A stretch of 64,000 bases of DNA from Acinetobacter nosocomialis NIPH 2119 (GCF_000368085.1 NZ_KB849239.1:571556-635555), one strand, 5' to 3'. Shown: positions 1 through 9,667, counted from the stretch's first letter. The notes: generated from the sequence alone by a model not told the origin. Made by a program: numbers and translations.

Positions 1-428
1 ATGCACCTATGCAAGACCTGTTAAAAGATAAACAGCTTGGTAAAGTTCTTAACGCTTTTCATAATGCAGGAAAGCCTACAGCCTTGGTTTGTCATGGGCC
101 TATAGCTCTGATGTCAACTTTACCTCATGCTGCGGAAGCTATTAAGCAACTTGAACAAGGTAGAACAGTCAAAACTGGAGAATGGATTTATAAAAACTAC
201 CGGATGACGGTAATTAGCAATCAAGAAGAAGAGCAAGCGAAGAGCTTGTTAAAGGGCGGTGAGATGAAGTTCTATCCGCAAACTGCTTTAGAGTCACTTG
301 GAGCAAAATATCAAAGCAATACGAAAGCTTGGTCGCCAAATGTAGTGGTGGATCGTGAGCTTATTACTGGACAAAATCCAGCTTCGGCTGTTCTTGTCGG
401 TAAAACTTTATTAGAAAAATTAAAATAA
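1..428 (+). CDS. DJ-1/PfpI family protein, 3' part only
   Basis: This is the C-terminal part of a class I glutamine-amidotransferase-like protein of the DJ-1/PfpI/Hsp31 type. The frame is already open at base 3 (codons for Ala-Pro precede the first Met at base 9), and these residues fit the family's conserved HAP/HGP loop, so the true start lies left of the window. The nucleophile elbow is visible as ALVCHGP, with Cys as the likely active-site residue and His next to it. Members act as chaperones, deglycases or glyoxalases in the cytoplasm; which applies here cannot be read from a fragment. A good intrinsic terminator follows 12 bases after the stop. Confidence 0.8.
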   Translation, partial: APMQDLLKDKQLGKVLNAFHNAGKPTALVCHGPIALMSTLPHAAEAIKQLEQGRTVKTGEWIYKNYRMTVISNQEEEQAKSLLKGGEMKFYPQTALESLGAKYQSNTKAWSPNVVVDRELITGQNPASAVLVGKTLLEKLK

Positions 429-439
429 CTATAGAACAT

Positions 440-468
440 AAAGAGGCTTTATAAATAAAGTCTCTTTT
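440..468 (+). terminator. Intrinsic terminator after the DJ-1/PfpI gene
   Basis: A 12-bp stem (440-451 with 456-467, one G-U pair) closes a 4-base loop and is followed by a T-rich run. It sits just downstream of the stop at 426-428. The rest of the interval up to prfA (469-713) is AT-rich and presumably holds the prfA promoter; I see no gene in it. Confidence 0.75.
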
Positions 469-713
469 ATTATATGGATTTAAAAAAGCGAGTTATTTGT
501 TTTCAATAAGAGAAAATCTTAGATTGATGAATAAATCTCATCTGGAATCATTAGATTTATACATCCTTATGGCTTTGGAAAGTTAACGATTTAAAGGATT
601 ACATATGTCATTTAATCGGCATAAACTGTAAACTATGCGCTATTTTTATGATTTGGCTTATCTTCTTATATTTATCTAGATAAGTTTTTTGGACTTTTGA
701 GATATTTCCTCTT

Positions 714-1802
714 ATGAAAGCGTCACTCCGTTTACGTCTTGATCAACTCTGTGATCGTCATGAAGAACTTACCGCATTGCTTGCAGATGCAGAAGTGATT
801 TCCGATAACAAACGTTTCCGTAAACTGTCTCGTGAACATAGTGATTTAACTGAAATTACCGAAGTTTGGGGCAAATACCGTCAAGCAGAAGAAGATATTG
901 AAACTGCTGAAATGATGAAGTCGGACCCCGACTTTAAAGATATGGCAGAAGAAGAAATTCAAGCAAATAAAGCATTGCTTGAAGAATTAGAAAGCCAGCT
1001 CAATATTTTGATGATTCCAAAAGATCCAAATGACTCTAATGCTGCATATTTAGAAATTCGTGCAGGGACGGGCGGTGATGAAGCTGCAATTTTCTCAGGC
1101 GATTTGTTCCGCATGTACAGCAAGTATGCCGAGACACAAGGTTGGCGTATTGAAGTCCTTTCTGAAAATGAAGGCGAGCATGGCGGCTTTAAGGAAGTCA
1201 TTTGCCGTGTAGATGGTGATGGCGTATATGGACGTTTGAAGTTTGAAAGTGGCGCGCATCGTGTACAACGTGTGCCAGCAACTGAATCACAAGGTCGTGT
1301 GCATACATCGGCTTGTACAGTGGCAATTCTGCCCGAAATTGACGTTGATACTAACGTTGAAATTAATCCGGCAGATTTACGTATTGATACTTACCGTGCG
1401 TCAGGTGCGGGTGGTCAGCACATTAACAAAACCGATTCGGCAGTGCGTATTACTCACATTCCAACGGGTACAGTCGTTGAGTGCCAAGAAGAACGTTCGC
1501 AGCATAAGAACAAAGCTAAAGCGATGGCATTGTTAGTATCACGTTTAGAAAATGCTAAACGTGCAGCGGCTGATGCAGCGACTTCTGAAATGCGCCGTGA
1601 TTTGGTCGGTTCTGGTGACCGTTCTGAACGTATCCGTACTTATAACTACCCACAAGGGCGTATGACGGATCACCGTATTAACCTAACTTTATATAAGTTA
1701 GATGCCATTATGGAAGGTGATTTAACTGAATTGCTCGATAGCTTACATCGTGAATATCAGGCAGATCAGCTTGCGATGCTTGCACAGGAAAATGGCGGCT
1801 AA
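714..1802 (+). CDS. prfA: Peptide chain release factor 1
   Basis: RF1 recognises UAA and UAG in the ribosomal A site and triggers peptide release. At 362 residues it has the standard family length. The codon-reading tripeptide Pro-Ala-Thr is at residues 188-190, which marks RF1 rather than RF2 (SPF). The catalytic GGQ is at 233-235 inside [10 protein letters not shown], whose Gln is the methylation target. The stop codon overlaps the start of prmC in a TAATG junction, so the factor and its modifying methyltransferase are translationally coupled. No strong ribosome binding site is visible before the ATG, but the N-terminus aligns with the family. Confidence 0.97.
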   Translation: MKASLRLRLDQLCDRHEELTALLADAEVISDNKRFRKLSREHSDLTEITEVWGKYRQAEEDIETAEMMKSDPDFKDMAEEEIQANKALLEELESQLNILMIPKDPNDSNAAYLEIRAGTGGDEAAIFSGDLFRMYSKYAETQGWRIEVLSENEGEHGGFKEVICRVDGDGVYGRLKFESGAHRVQRVPATESQGRVHTSACTVAILPEIDVDTNVEINPADLRIDTYRASGAGGQHINKTDSAVRITHIPTGTVVECQEERSQHKNKAKAMALLVSRLENAKRAAADAATSEMRRDLVGSGDRSERIRTYNYPQGRMTDHRINLTLYKLDAIMEGDLTELLDSLHREYQADQLAMLAQENGG

Positions 1803-2617
1803 TGAATATTGCTCAAGCGCTTGCAATTCGTGGTGAGCCTGACAGTTATGAACGACAAGAAAATGCTTGGTTGCTTGAGCATTTTCTAAAAATCAATTCA
1901 CTCGAATTAAAGTTCAGACTTGAGCAAGAGTTAACGGCTCAGCAAGAGCAAGACTACTTGGCTGGTCTTGAGCGTATTCAAAATGGTGAACCTTTAGCCT
2001 ATGTGACAGGTTCACAGCCATTTTGGACGTTTGATTTAAAAGTAACGTCAGATACTTTAGTACCACGACCTGATACTGAGGTTTTAGTTGAAACTGTTTT
2101 AAATCTAAATTTGCCAAACAAAGCAAACATTGTTGATTTGGGAACGGGAACAGGTGCAATTGCACTTGCGTTAGCGAGTGAACGTCCAGACTGGTTCGTC
2201 ACAGCAACTGATATTTACGCACCTACTTTAAACATTGCAAAAGAAAATGCACAAACACACGGCTTATATCATGTGAAATTTGCTTGTGGTGCTTGGTTTG
2301 AAGCATTAGAGCCACAACAATTTGATTTAATTGTTTCTAATCCGCCCTACATTGACCCAGAAGACGAACACATGCAAGCTTTGGCAACAGAACCACGCCG
2401 TGCATTGGTTGCAGACCATCAGGGATTGGCTGATATTGAAATTATTATTGCTCAAGGGAAAAACTGGTTAAAACCTCAAGGGTGGATTGTACTTGAACAT
2501 GGTTATGATCAGGGGCAAGCTGTTCGAGGCATTTTCACAGAGCATGGTTTTAGTGAGATAAAAACCATTCAAGATTATGGCCAAAATGATCGAGTCACTT
2601 TGGCACGCTGGATTTAA
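1802..2617 (+). CDS. prmC: Release factor glutamine N5-methyltransferase PrmC (HemK)
   Basis: PrmC methylates the Gln of the GGQ motif in RF1 and RF2 using S-adenosylmethionine. The 271-residue protein has a small helical N-terminal domain, the SAM-binding motif I VDLGTGTGAI at 111-120 and the catalytic NPPY at 180-183, which binds the target Gln side chain. It overlaps the prfA stop by one base and is surely co-transcribed with it. Its stop lies only two bases from the stop of the convergent ABC permease gene, leaving no room for a terminator between them. Confidence 0.97.
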   Translation: MNIAQALAIRGEPDSYERQENAWLLEHFLKINSLELKFRLEQELTAQQEQDYLAGLERIQNGEPLAYVTGSQPFWTFDLKVTSDTLVPRPDTEVLVETVLNLNLPNKANIVDLGTGTGAIALALASERPDWFVTATDIYAPTLNIAKENAQTHGLYHVKFACGAWFEALEPQQFDLIVSNPPYIDPEDEHMQALATEPRRALVADHQGLADIEIIIAQGKNWLKPQGWIVLEHGYDQGQAVRGIFTEHGFSEIKTIQDYGQNDRVTLARWI

Positions 2618-2619
2618 AG

Positions 2620-3459
2620 TTATTTTTGTAGCGTATCACGCCAACGTAATAACCAGTTTTCTATAAGTTTCATTAAGCTATCGGTTATTTTACCCAATAG
2701 TGCCAATAAAATAATTGCAATGATAACAATATCCGGTCGAGACGTTTCTCGGCCATCACTGAGTAAATAACCAATCCCTTGTGTGGCTGCAATCAGTTCA
2801 GCTGCAATCATAAACATCCACGATAAGCTTAAGCTGTTACGTAAACCCGTTAAAATGCCCGGAGATGCTGCCGGTAAAATAATAGATAAAACACGTTGAA
2901 AAGCATTGAGCCGATAAACCTTTCCAACTTCAATGAGCTTTTTATCTACATTATGAATTGCTGCAACGGTATTGGTATAAGTTGGAAAAAATGCTCCGAT
3001 TGCAATAAGCGTAATTTTCGAACCTTCATCAATTCCTAACCAAAGCAATAACAGTGGAATCCAAGCAAGACTTGGGATCGATTTAATTGCTGAAAAGGTC
3101 GGTTCTAAATATGCTTCTGCCTCTTTACTTAATCCAACCCAAATCGCAAAAATTAAACCTAAACCACTTCCTATGATAAAGCCGAATAGAACACGCCATG
3201 TACTAATATAAATATGAGCAAATAGGTCGGTATGAGCTAAATCTAAAAAAGATTGCCATAAACTCGAAGGTGCAGGGAGCAGATAAGCATTGATATAGCC
3301 ATTTCTGACTAAAAACTCACAACCCACTAAAAAAATGAGTGGAATGAGTAGCGCTTTAAACCACCGTGTAAATTTGTTGTTTAGATGGTTTTTCTGAGAT
3401 TTTAAAGCCTGCTGAGCTAGGAAATGATTTAGCTCAGCTTTGTTAAGTGAATCACTCAT
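2620..3459 (-). CDS. ABC transporter permease, aliphatic sulfonate/taurine type (SsuC/TauC-like)
   Basis: A 279-residue inner-membrane permease of the SsuC/TauC/NrtB family. A basic N-terminus is followed by a first membrane segment near residue 35-55 and five further hydrophobic segments. The EAA-type loop that contacts the ATPase lies in the stretch around GLRNSLSLSW. It follows the binding-protein gene with a 3-base gap, so the two form an operon. No ATP-binding subunit gene is adjacent on either side, so a component encoded elsewhere must energise it. Substrate is inferred only from the family: sulfonates, taurine or related small anions. Confidence 0.85.
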   Translation of the reverse strand: MSDSLNKAELNHFLAQQALKSQKNHLNNKFTRWFKALLIPLIFLVGCEFLVRNGYINAYLLPAPSSLWQSFLDLAHTDLFAHIYISTWRVLFGFIIGSGLGLIFAIWVGLSKEAEAYLEPTFSAIKSIPSLAWIPLLLLWLGIDEGSKITLIAIGAFFPTYTNTVAAIHNVDKKLIEVGKVYRLNAFQRVLSIILPAASPGILTGLRNSLSLSWMFMIAAELIAATQGIGYLLSDGRETSRPDIVIIAIILLALLGKITDSLMKLIENWLLRWRDTLQK

Positions 3460-3462
3460 ATA

Positions 3463-4437
3463 CTATTTCACGACTTTTTGAGCAAAACGTGGATCTAATA
3501 ACTGATCAACCACTTGATTGACATTGGTGCCTTTTCTGACCAAGTCTTCTTCAGTCAAAATTTTCCCAGAATGTTTTAGTGCTTGTGCTTGAGTTGCTGA
3601 TGGGATGCTTTGATCAAAGTTGGTCCGGCTCAGTTGTAGTTTAGCCACAGGTAGAGGGAGTTTAGACTCTTGTGCTAAAAGTGCTGCTACTTTATCTGGA
3701 TTGGCTTTTGCCCATTTTCTAGCTTGTTCGTAGGCTTTAATCACAGCTTCTACCGCTTCAGGGCTTTGCTTTGCAAAGTCTTCTTTAACACTCAGTACGC
3801 TATAACTATTAAAAGCTACATTACGATAAAGTAATTTCGCACCCGATTGAATTTGAGCTGAAGCCATTAATGGATCAAGTCCAGCCCAAGCATCTACTTG
3901 ACCACGCTCTAATGCAGTTTTACCGTCTGGGTGTTGTAAATGAACCAATTGTACATCGCGTTTACTTAAGCCTACGGTTTCTAATGCTTGTAGTGTAAAT
4001 AAGAAAGGATCTGTTCCTTTAGTAGCTGCAATTTTCTTACCTTTTAAATCTTTTAGGCTTTTAATTGGTGAGTTTTTTGAGACAACAAGGGCTGTCCACT
4101 CCGGTTGGCTTTGTACATAAACTGTTTTAATTGGACTACCATTCGCTCGGCTTAATACCGCAGCTAATCCAGCGGTAGAAGCAAAATCGATGCTGTTACT
4201 ATTGAGATATTCTAATGAACGATTACTACCTTGACTAAAAACCCATTTAATTTGGGTATTGGGTAGTGCTTTTTCGAGAAGTTTTTGATCTTTTACTACC
4301 AGACTGGTTGGTGCGTAGTAAGCGTAATCAAGTTTAAGTGTAGTCGGAATTGCTGCAAAAGTAGATGAAGCAAATACGAACCCCAATGTTGATGCCAATA
4401 AAGTCTTTGGTAGAGAAAATTTTGATTTTAAAGACAT
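3463..4437 (-). CDS. ABC transporter substrate-binding protein, SsuA/NMT1-like
   Basis: A 324-residue periplasmic solute-binding protein. It starts with a Sec signal peptide (basic start, hydrophobic core, cleavage after SSTFAA or nearby), so it is exported. The mature part shows the SsuA/TauA pattern: a G-S-N-R-S-Like ligand-loop region (QGSNRSLEYL), the segment around DLKGKKIAATKGTDP, and WAGLDPLMA in the second lobe. It is the first gene of a two-gene operon with the permease downstream. Aliphatic sulfonate binding is the likely role, but nitrate, taurine and thiamine-precursor binders share the fold. Confidence 0.85.
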   Translation of the reverse strand: MSLKSKFSLPKTLLASTLGFVFASSTFAAIPTTLKLDYAYYAPTSLVVKDQKLLEKALPNTQIKWVFSQGSNRSLEYLNSNSIDFASTAGLAAVLSRANGSPIKTVYVQSQPEWTALVVSKNSPIKSLKDLKGKKIAATKGTDPFLFTLQALETVGLSKRDVQLVHLQHPDGKTALERGQVDAWAGLDPLMASAQIQSGAKLLYRNVAFNSYSVLSVKEDFAKQSPEAVEAVIKAYEQARKWAKANPDKVAALLAQESKLPLPVAKLQLSRTNFDQSIPSATQAQALKHSGKILTEEDLVRKGTNVNQVVDQLLDPRFAQKVVK

Positions 4438-4679
4438 GATAAAAATAGAACCGAAATAAAATAATGGATCATCCTTTCACGTGTTGAGTGGTCTATAAAC
4501 TTAGTTATTTTGATTTGTAAATCAGTTTGAAAGATAAAAGTTTGAATAAAATTATAAATCTCTGTTTTTATGAATATTATTAAGCTTTGAATGATGCATT
4601 TATCTAAAATATTGAATTTAAAATACATAAATATCATAAGTTTAAGTCTAGAACTCAAGCTTCGTTAAGTCCATTTTTA

Positions 4680-5705
4680 TTACTTGTGTGTGGTTAAATT
4701 ATCTCGATAAGCACCGGGGCTAACACCTGTCCATTTTTTAAATGCACGGTGAAATGCACTCGGGTCATGGAAATTTAAGTCTTCACTAATGTCTTGTATT
4801 GAATCATTGCTTTTGCTTAAACGTTCAATTGCAATATCACAACGAATTTCATTTTTAATTTGTTGATAACTCACACCTTCATGTTTGAGGCGACGTTGAA
4901 CAGTAGCTTCAGAAATATTGAGTTGCTGTGCCACATCTTTGAGTTCGGGCCATTGAGCAGGGTGAAGCTTTAATAAATGACGACGAATAAGAACGCTCAA
5001 GGCATTTTCATTTTTAAAGCGAACTAAAAGATTTTGCGGAGTTTGTTCTAAAAAATCATAAAGCGCTTTTTTATCTTTTTTAATTTTAATATCTAAATAG
5101 TGGGCATCAAATTCAATCTGATTTGTCTCGGCATTAAATTGTATATCTTCACAAAAGCGTACCAAATAATCTTGAATATCGTTCGGTTTTGGACAACGTA
5201 CCGTAATACGGTTTAAGCCAATTCGTTGATCTACCAGCCAACACATAAGCCCATGTACTAACATTAAAAAGGTTGCGTAAGTAAACATACGTTTAGGTTG
5301 TTCACGATCACGAATGACCAAATAAGCTTTTTCTTGTTCTCGAATTAACTCTCCACGAATATCATCAAGCACAAAATTAAAAAAATTCAAAATATCGTAG
5401 AGAGCCTTTTCTAAAGTTTCAGCCGTACTGACGAGTTTTGTAAGTAATTTATAGCTGCCACGGCGCATAGGGTGGCTATCCATACCAAAAAACTCGTCGT
5501 TCATGGCATTGGCAAGTTCTATCCATAATTGTGCATACGTTGCTACTGGAACACGCGCTTTGGATGTCATGAGTAATTCAGTAGGAATACCAGCTTTATT
5601 CAAAATAATTTGAGTATTTAGCCCTTTGGCATAAGCCGCACTTAATGCTTCATGTACCAGTGCAATCGAAATTGTTCCTTTACTTAAAGAAGATTGGACA
5701 ACCAT
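4680..5705 (-). CDS. AraC-family transcriptional regulator with N-terminal arabinose-binding-type domain
   Basis: A 341-residue regulator. The N-terminal two thirds look like the ligand domain of the OruR/ArgR-type AraC subgroup, and the C-terminal about 100 residues (from about 240) carry the two helix-turn-helix motifs, ending in the typical FHDPSAFHRAFKKWTGVSPGAYR-like segment. It is transcribed away from the SDR / acyl-CoA dehydrogenase genes with a 166-bp shared intergenic region, so the simplest inference is that it controls that catabolic unit in response to a pathway metabolite. The inducer is not known from sequence. Confidence 0.88.
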   Translation of the reverse strand: MVVQSSLSKGTISIALVHEALSAAYAKGLNTQIILNKAGIPTELLMTSKARVPVATYAQLWIELANAMNDEFFGMDSHPMRRGSYKLLTKLVSTAETLEKALYDILNFFNFVLDDIRGELIREQEKAYLVIRDREQPKRMFTYATFLMLVHGLMCWLVDQRIGLNRITVRCPKPNDIQDYLVRFCEDIQFNAETNQIEFDAHYLDIKIKKDKKALYDFLEQTPQNLLVRFKNENALSVLIRRHLLKLHPAQWPELKDVAQQLNISEATVQRRLKHEGVSYQQIKNEIRCDIAIERLSKSNDSIQDISEDLNFHDPSAFHRAFKKWTGVSPGAYRDNLTTHK

Positions 5706-5871
5706 GTCAAAGACTCATTTTTTTACGTATTTCAAGTGAAATATTTCATATTCAAAATTTGGATTGATCAAAAGCTGCAAGCATTTTGAGGTTTTTTGAA
5801 ATTGTATCGGAAAAAAACAACTTTTACTCTCACTACTAAGGTTAAAGAACATTTCTATAGGACGTTACATA

Positions 5872-6642
5872 ATGAAAATTCAAGGAAAACATTTTGTGAT
5901 TACAGGTGGCGGCTCTGGTTTAGGCGCTGCAACTGCTGAGTATTTGGTAAAGCAAGGTGCCTCAGTCACGTTGGTTGACATGAATGTAGAAGCAGGTGAG
6001 CAGCAGGCGAAACAATTAGGACCAGAAGCTGACTTTGTAAAACTTGATGTAACCGATGAAGTTGCTGCTGAACAGTTCTTTAAAGATGTATTGGTTAAAC
6101 ATGGTCATTTGCATGGTTTGGTGAACTGTGCAGGTATTGGCCCTTCTGCAAAAGTAGTTGGTCGTGAGGGTGTTCATGACTTGGGATTATTTGCAAAGAC
6201 TTTAAATATTAATGTCACAGGTACATTTAACATGCTGCGTTTTGCAGCAGATGCCATGAGCAAAAACACAGTTGGAGAAGGTGAAGAGGACCGTGGTGTG
6301 ATTGTTAACACTGCTTCTGTTGCGGCATTTGACGGTCAAATTGGACAAGCAGCTTATTCTGCATCAAAAGGCGCTATTGTGGCGATGACTTTGCCGATTG
6401 CTCGCGAGCTTGCGCGACATGCCATTCGTATTATGACCATTGCACCGGGAATTATGGAAACTCCAATGCTTAAGGGTATGCCACAAAATGTACAAGATGC
6501 TTTGGGGCAAATGGTTCCGTATCCATCTCGTTTAGGAAAACCAGAAGAGTTTGCTCGTTTGGTTGCCCATATTGCCGAAAACTCATATTTAAATGGTGAA
6601 GTCATTCGTTTAGATGGTGCAATTCGTATGGCAGCAAAATAA
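5872..6642 (+). CDS. Short-chain 3-hydroxyacyl-CoA dehydrogenase (SDR, HSD10-like)
   Basis: A 256-residue classical SDR that oxidises an alcohol with NAD+. The Rossmann glycine motif is at 12-18 (GGGSGLG), the NCAG motif follows the fourth strand, and the catalytic Ser149, Tyr162 and Lys166 are all present. The protein resembles mammalian HSD10 closely along its length, including the INTASVAAF-like strand and the NGEVIRLDGAIRM C-terminus. That supports a role as 3-hydroxyacyl-CoA or 2-methyl-3-hydroxybutyryl-CoA dehydrogenase. The ATG is preceded by an AGGACG-type ribosome site. The acyl-CoA dehydrogenase gene follows after 18 bases, which supports a shared acyl-CoA oxidation role. Confidence 0.9.
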   Translation: MKIQGKHFVITGGGSGLGAATAEYLVKQGASVTLVDMNVEAGEQQAKQLGPEADFVKLDVTDEVAAEQFFKDVLVKHGHLHGLVNCAGIGPSAKVVGREGVHDLGLFAKTLNINVTGTFNMLRFAADAMSKNTVGEGEEDRGVIVNTASVAAFDGQIGQAAYSASKGAIVAMTLPIARELARHAIRIMTIAPGIMETPMLKGMPQNVQDALGQMVPYPSRLGKPEEFARLVAHIAENSYLNGEVIRLDGAIRMAAK

Positions 6643-6660
6643 TAAAATAAGGATGTTGAA

Positions 6661-7797
6661 ATGATTCTAAATGCTGAACAAAGCATGGTTCAGGAGATGA
6701 TGCGTAACTATGCGCAAAATCAGTTAAAACCAACTGCTGCACATCGTGATAAGACCCATGAATTTCCGGCTCAGGAATTAAAAGACTTAGGTGCGCTAGG
6801 CGCAATGGGGATGACTGTGCCCGATGAATGGGGCGGTGCTGGAATGGATTATGTATCTTTGGTACTCGCAATTGAAGAAATTGCTGCAGGTGATGGTGCT
6901 ATTTCGACAATCGTAAGTGTTCAAAATTCATTGGTTTGCGGTATTACACTGGCATACGGTTCAGATCAGCAAAAACAAATCTATTTGCCAAAATTTGCCT
7001 CTGGTGAATGGCTAGGATGCTTTTGTTTAACTGAGCCACATGTCGGTTCCGATGCAAGCGCGATTTTATGTAAAGCCGAGCGAGATGGCGACCATTGGGT
7101 ACTCAATGGCGTAAAGCAATTTATTACCAGTGGTAAAAATGCTCAAGTGGCTTTGGTGTTTGCGGTTACAGATAAACAGGCTGGCAAAAAAGGCATTTCG
7201 TGTTTTCTTGTACCTACGAATATACAAGGTTACTTGGTCACTCGTATTGAAGACAAAATGGGTCAACATGCTTCGGACACCGCAACCATTACGCTTGAAG
7301 ACTGCCGGATTCCTTTAGAAAATTTGGTGGGACAAGAAGGTGAAGGTTATAAAATTGCGCTATCTAATTTAGCGGCTGGTCGTATTGGTATTGCGGCTCA
7401 ATCTGTTGGTATGGCAAGAGCAGCTTTTGATGCTGCTGTGCAATACGCGAATGAGCGTAAGGCCTTCGGTGTAGAGCTGGTTCAGCATCAGGCGGTTGGT
7501 TTTCGCTTAGCCGATATGGCAACCCAAATTGAAGCTGCACATCAGCTGGTTTTACATGCGGCAACTTTAAAAGATGCGGGGCTACCTTGTTTAAAAGAAG
7601 CCTCAATGGCGAAACTCTTTGCATCAACTATGGCTGAGCGAGTATGTTCGGATGCAATCCAGATCCATGGCGGTTATGGATACGTCAGTGATTTTCCTGT
7701 TGAGAGAATTTATCGGGATGTTCGTGTAAGCCAGATTTATGAAGGTGCTTCAGACATTCAACGTTTGGTGATTGCCCGTGAAGTGGCTCAAGTTTAG
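6661..7797 (+). CDS. Acyl-CoA dehydrogenase (short/branched-chain type)
   Basis: A flavoprotein of 378 residues that introduces the alpha-beta double bond into an acyl-CoA. Family signatures are present: the CFCLTEPHVGSDAS substrate/FAD segment, the flavin-stacking FITSG region, the C-terminal IHGGYGY motif and the catalytic base Glu361 within IYEGASDIQ. The Glu position is that of short-, medium- and short-branched-chain enzymes, not isovaleryl- or long-chain ones. It sits in a unit with the SDR upstream and an acyl-CoA ligase 220 bases downstream. An AAGGATG ribosome site precedes the ATG. Confidence 0.93.
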   Translation: MILNAEQSMVQEMMRNYAQNQLKPTAAHRDKTHEFPAQELKDLGALGAMGMTVPDEWGGAGMDYVSLVLAIEEIAAGDGAISTIVSVQNSLVCGITLAYGSDQQKQIYLPKFASGEWLGCFCLTEPHVGSDASAILCKAERDGDHWVLNGVKQFITSGKNAQVALVFAVTDKQAGKKGISCFLVPTNIQGYLVTRIEDKMGQHASDTATITLEDCRIPLENLVGQEGEGYKIALSNLAAGRIGIAAQSVGMARAAFDAAVQYANERKAFGVELVQHQAVGFRLADMATQIEAAHQLVLHAATLKDAGLPCLKEASMAKLFASTMAERVCSDAIQIHGGYGYVSDFPVERIYRDVRVSQIYEGASDIQRLVIAREVAQV

Positions 7798-7830
7798 GTC
7801 ATAAAGTATTGAGTTTTTAAACTTAAAACT

Positions 7831-7863
7831 GCAAGAAGCCGCACATCATGTGCGGTTTCTTGC
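7831..7863 (+). terminator. Strong 15-bp hairpin after acyl-CoA dehydrogenase (no U-tract)
   Basis: A stem of 15 pairs (7831-7845 with 7849-7863, one G-U) closes a 3-base loop. It lies 33 bases after the stop. No run of T follows, so it may stabilise the 3' end, or act as a partial terminator that lowers expression of the downstream ligase gene. The remainder of the 7864-8017 interval may hold a second promoter; none is obvious. Confidence 0.5.
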
Positions 7864-8017
7864 AATTGAAATGATACATTTTTGCTATTAGTTTTATTTG
7901 AAATAGATGGAAAAGTTGAAGAAATATTCTTCGAGCTTTAGCTAAAACAATAACAGTCAGGACAGATTTTGTGGTCTTACACAAAATCAATCATCCAACG
8001 GAATGAAGGTGAGCATC

Positions 8018-9661
8018 ATGAAAACTTTGGCAGAAGCTTATCAGCAATTTGATCTTGCAAAACTCATTGAAGAGCAACTTGTTGGGCATCCCCAAGCAAT
8101 AAATGCTTATGTTGAGTGCTGTGAGCGTTATATAGGAAAAAATAAAACAGCGCTTATTTGGGAAGGAAAAAACGGACAGACAGAGCACTATACGTTCGAA
8201 CAACTTGCTGAGCTTTCTGGAAAACTTGCCAACTTCTTTAAAGCACAAGGAATTCAAGCTGGAGATTGTATTGCAGGACTTCTACCAAGAACGCCTGAGT
8301 TATTAATTACAATTTTGGCAACGTGGCGTATAGGCGCTATTTATCAGCCTTTGTTTACTGCCTTTGAAGCAAAATCGATTGATCACCGTATTACGACTGC
8401 TCAAACTAAATTGATTGTGACCAATGATGAACAGCGCCCTAAACTGAATACTTTGAATGTTCCGGTTATTGTCACTGTTCATCAGACTGGTCCTTTGTCT
8501 GAGCATGACTTCGATTTTTGGCAATCTTTACAGCGCTATTCTGAGCAATGTGAGCCAGTAAATCGTAGCTTTGAAGATGACTTTTTAATGATGTTTACCT
8601 CTGGTACAACTGGACTTGCGAAATCTGTACCCGTTCCACTAAAAGCAATTTTGGCATTTAAAGGTTATATGACCCATGCTGTCGATTTGCGTGAAGATGA
8701 CATGTTTTGGAATTTGGCAGATCCGGGCTGGGCGTATGGCTTGTATTATGGCATTACCGGGCCTTTAAGCTTGGGGCATAGCATTATTATGGATGAGCGT
8801 TCATTTAATGTAGATCAGGCAATAGAGTTAATAAAAAAATATAAAGTAAGTAATTTAACTGGTTCGCCAACAGCATTTCGCATGTTCTTTGGGTTTAAGG
8901 AAAAATTTGACCCTTCAATTAAACAACATTTACGCGTAGTGAGTAGTGCAGGTGAGCCATTAACTCCTGAGGTTGTGAACTGGTTTAAGCAGGATTTAGA
9001 GGTTAATATTTTTGATCAATATGGCCAAACTGAGCTAGGGATGGTGATTGCAAATCATCATGCGCTTGAGCACCCATTAAAAGTAGGTTCAGCTGGTTTT
9101 GCAATTCCTGGGCATCGTTTTGCGGTGTTAGACCAAAATTATCAAGAATTACCAACAGGTGGTGTTGGTATTTTGGCGATGGACTCGGAGCAATCGCCAT
9201 TAATGTGGTTTAAAGGCTATGGTGGCAATAATCGCAAAGCCTTTGTCGGCAAATATTATTTAACAGGTGACACGGTCACTTTAAATGAACATGGCGGTAT
9301 TGATTTTGTTGGACGTGCTGACGATGTCATTACAACATCGGGCTATAGAGTTGGACCATTCGATGTTGAAAGTACTTTATTAGAGTGTGAGGCGGTATTA
9401 GAGTCAGCAGTAATTGGTAAGCCAGATCCGGAACGAACCGAAATAGTCAAAGCCTTTGTGGTACTTAAGCCTGCTTACCAAGCGTGTGAAACATTAAAAG
9501 ATAAGTTACAGCAATATGTTCGTAACCGTTTATCTCGTCATGCTTATCCAAAAGAGATTGAGTTTGTGGATAGCCTACCTAAAACCACGAGTGGAAAAAT
9601 TCAAAGAGGATTGTTGAAGCAGCAAGAAATTGCAAAAATGCAGCAAGCTTATGCGAGTTAA
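8018..9661 (+). CDS. AMP-forming acyl-CoA synthetase (acetyl/short-chain acyl-CoA synthetase-like)
   Basis: A 547-residue adenylate-forming ligase that activates a carboxylic acid to its CoA thioester. Visible motifs are the phosphate loop FTSGTTGLAKS, the A4 segment with WAYGLYYG, the A5 motif DQYGQTE, the TGD hinge region and the C-terminal acceptor lysine in KTTSGKIQR. The ATG at 8018 is chosen over one at 8003 because an AAGGTGAG ribosome site lies at 8006-8013, between the two. The neighbours suggest that it feeds a short- or branched-chain acid into the acyl-CoA dehydrogenase and SDR upstream. A perfect terminator follows. Confidence 0.9.
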   Translation: MKTLAEAYQQFDLAKLIEEQLVGHPQAINAYVECCERYIGKNKTALIWEGKNGQTEHYTFEQLAELSGKLANFFKAQGIQAGDCIAGLLPRTPELLITILATWRIGAIYQPLFTAFEAKSIDHRITTAQTKLIVTNDEQRPKLNTLNVPVIVTVHQTGPLSEHDFDFWQSLQRYSEQCEPVNRSFEDDFLMMFTSGTTGLAKSVPVPLKAILAFKGYMTHAVDLREDDMFWNLADPGWAYGLYYGITGPLSLGHSIIMDERSFNVDQAIELIKKYKVSNLTGSPTAFRMFFGFKEKFDPSIKQHLRVVSSAGEPLTPEVVNWFKQDLEVNIFDQYGQTELGMVIANHHALEHPLKVGSAGFAIPGHRFAVLDQNYQELPTGGVGILAMDSEQSPLMWFKGYGGNNRKAFVGKYYLTGDTVTLNEHGGIDFVGRADDVITTSGYRVGPFDVESTLLECEAVLESAVIGKPDPERTEIVKAFVVLKPAYQACETLKDKLQQYVRNRLSRHAYPKEIEFVDSLPKTTSGKIQRGLLKQQEIAKMQQAYAS

Positions 9662-9667
9662 TGCAAT

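Noticed and set aside
4428..4658. 76-codon minus-strand frame upstream of the sulfonate-binding protein gene
   Set aside because: Very AT-rich, Ile/Phe/Lys-biased translation with no recognisable domain, and it overlaps the binding-protein gene start; most likely a chance frame in the promoter region.
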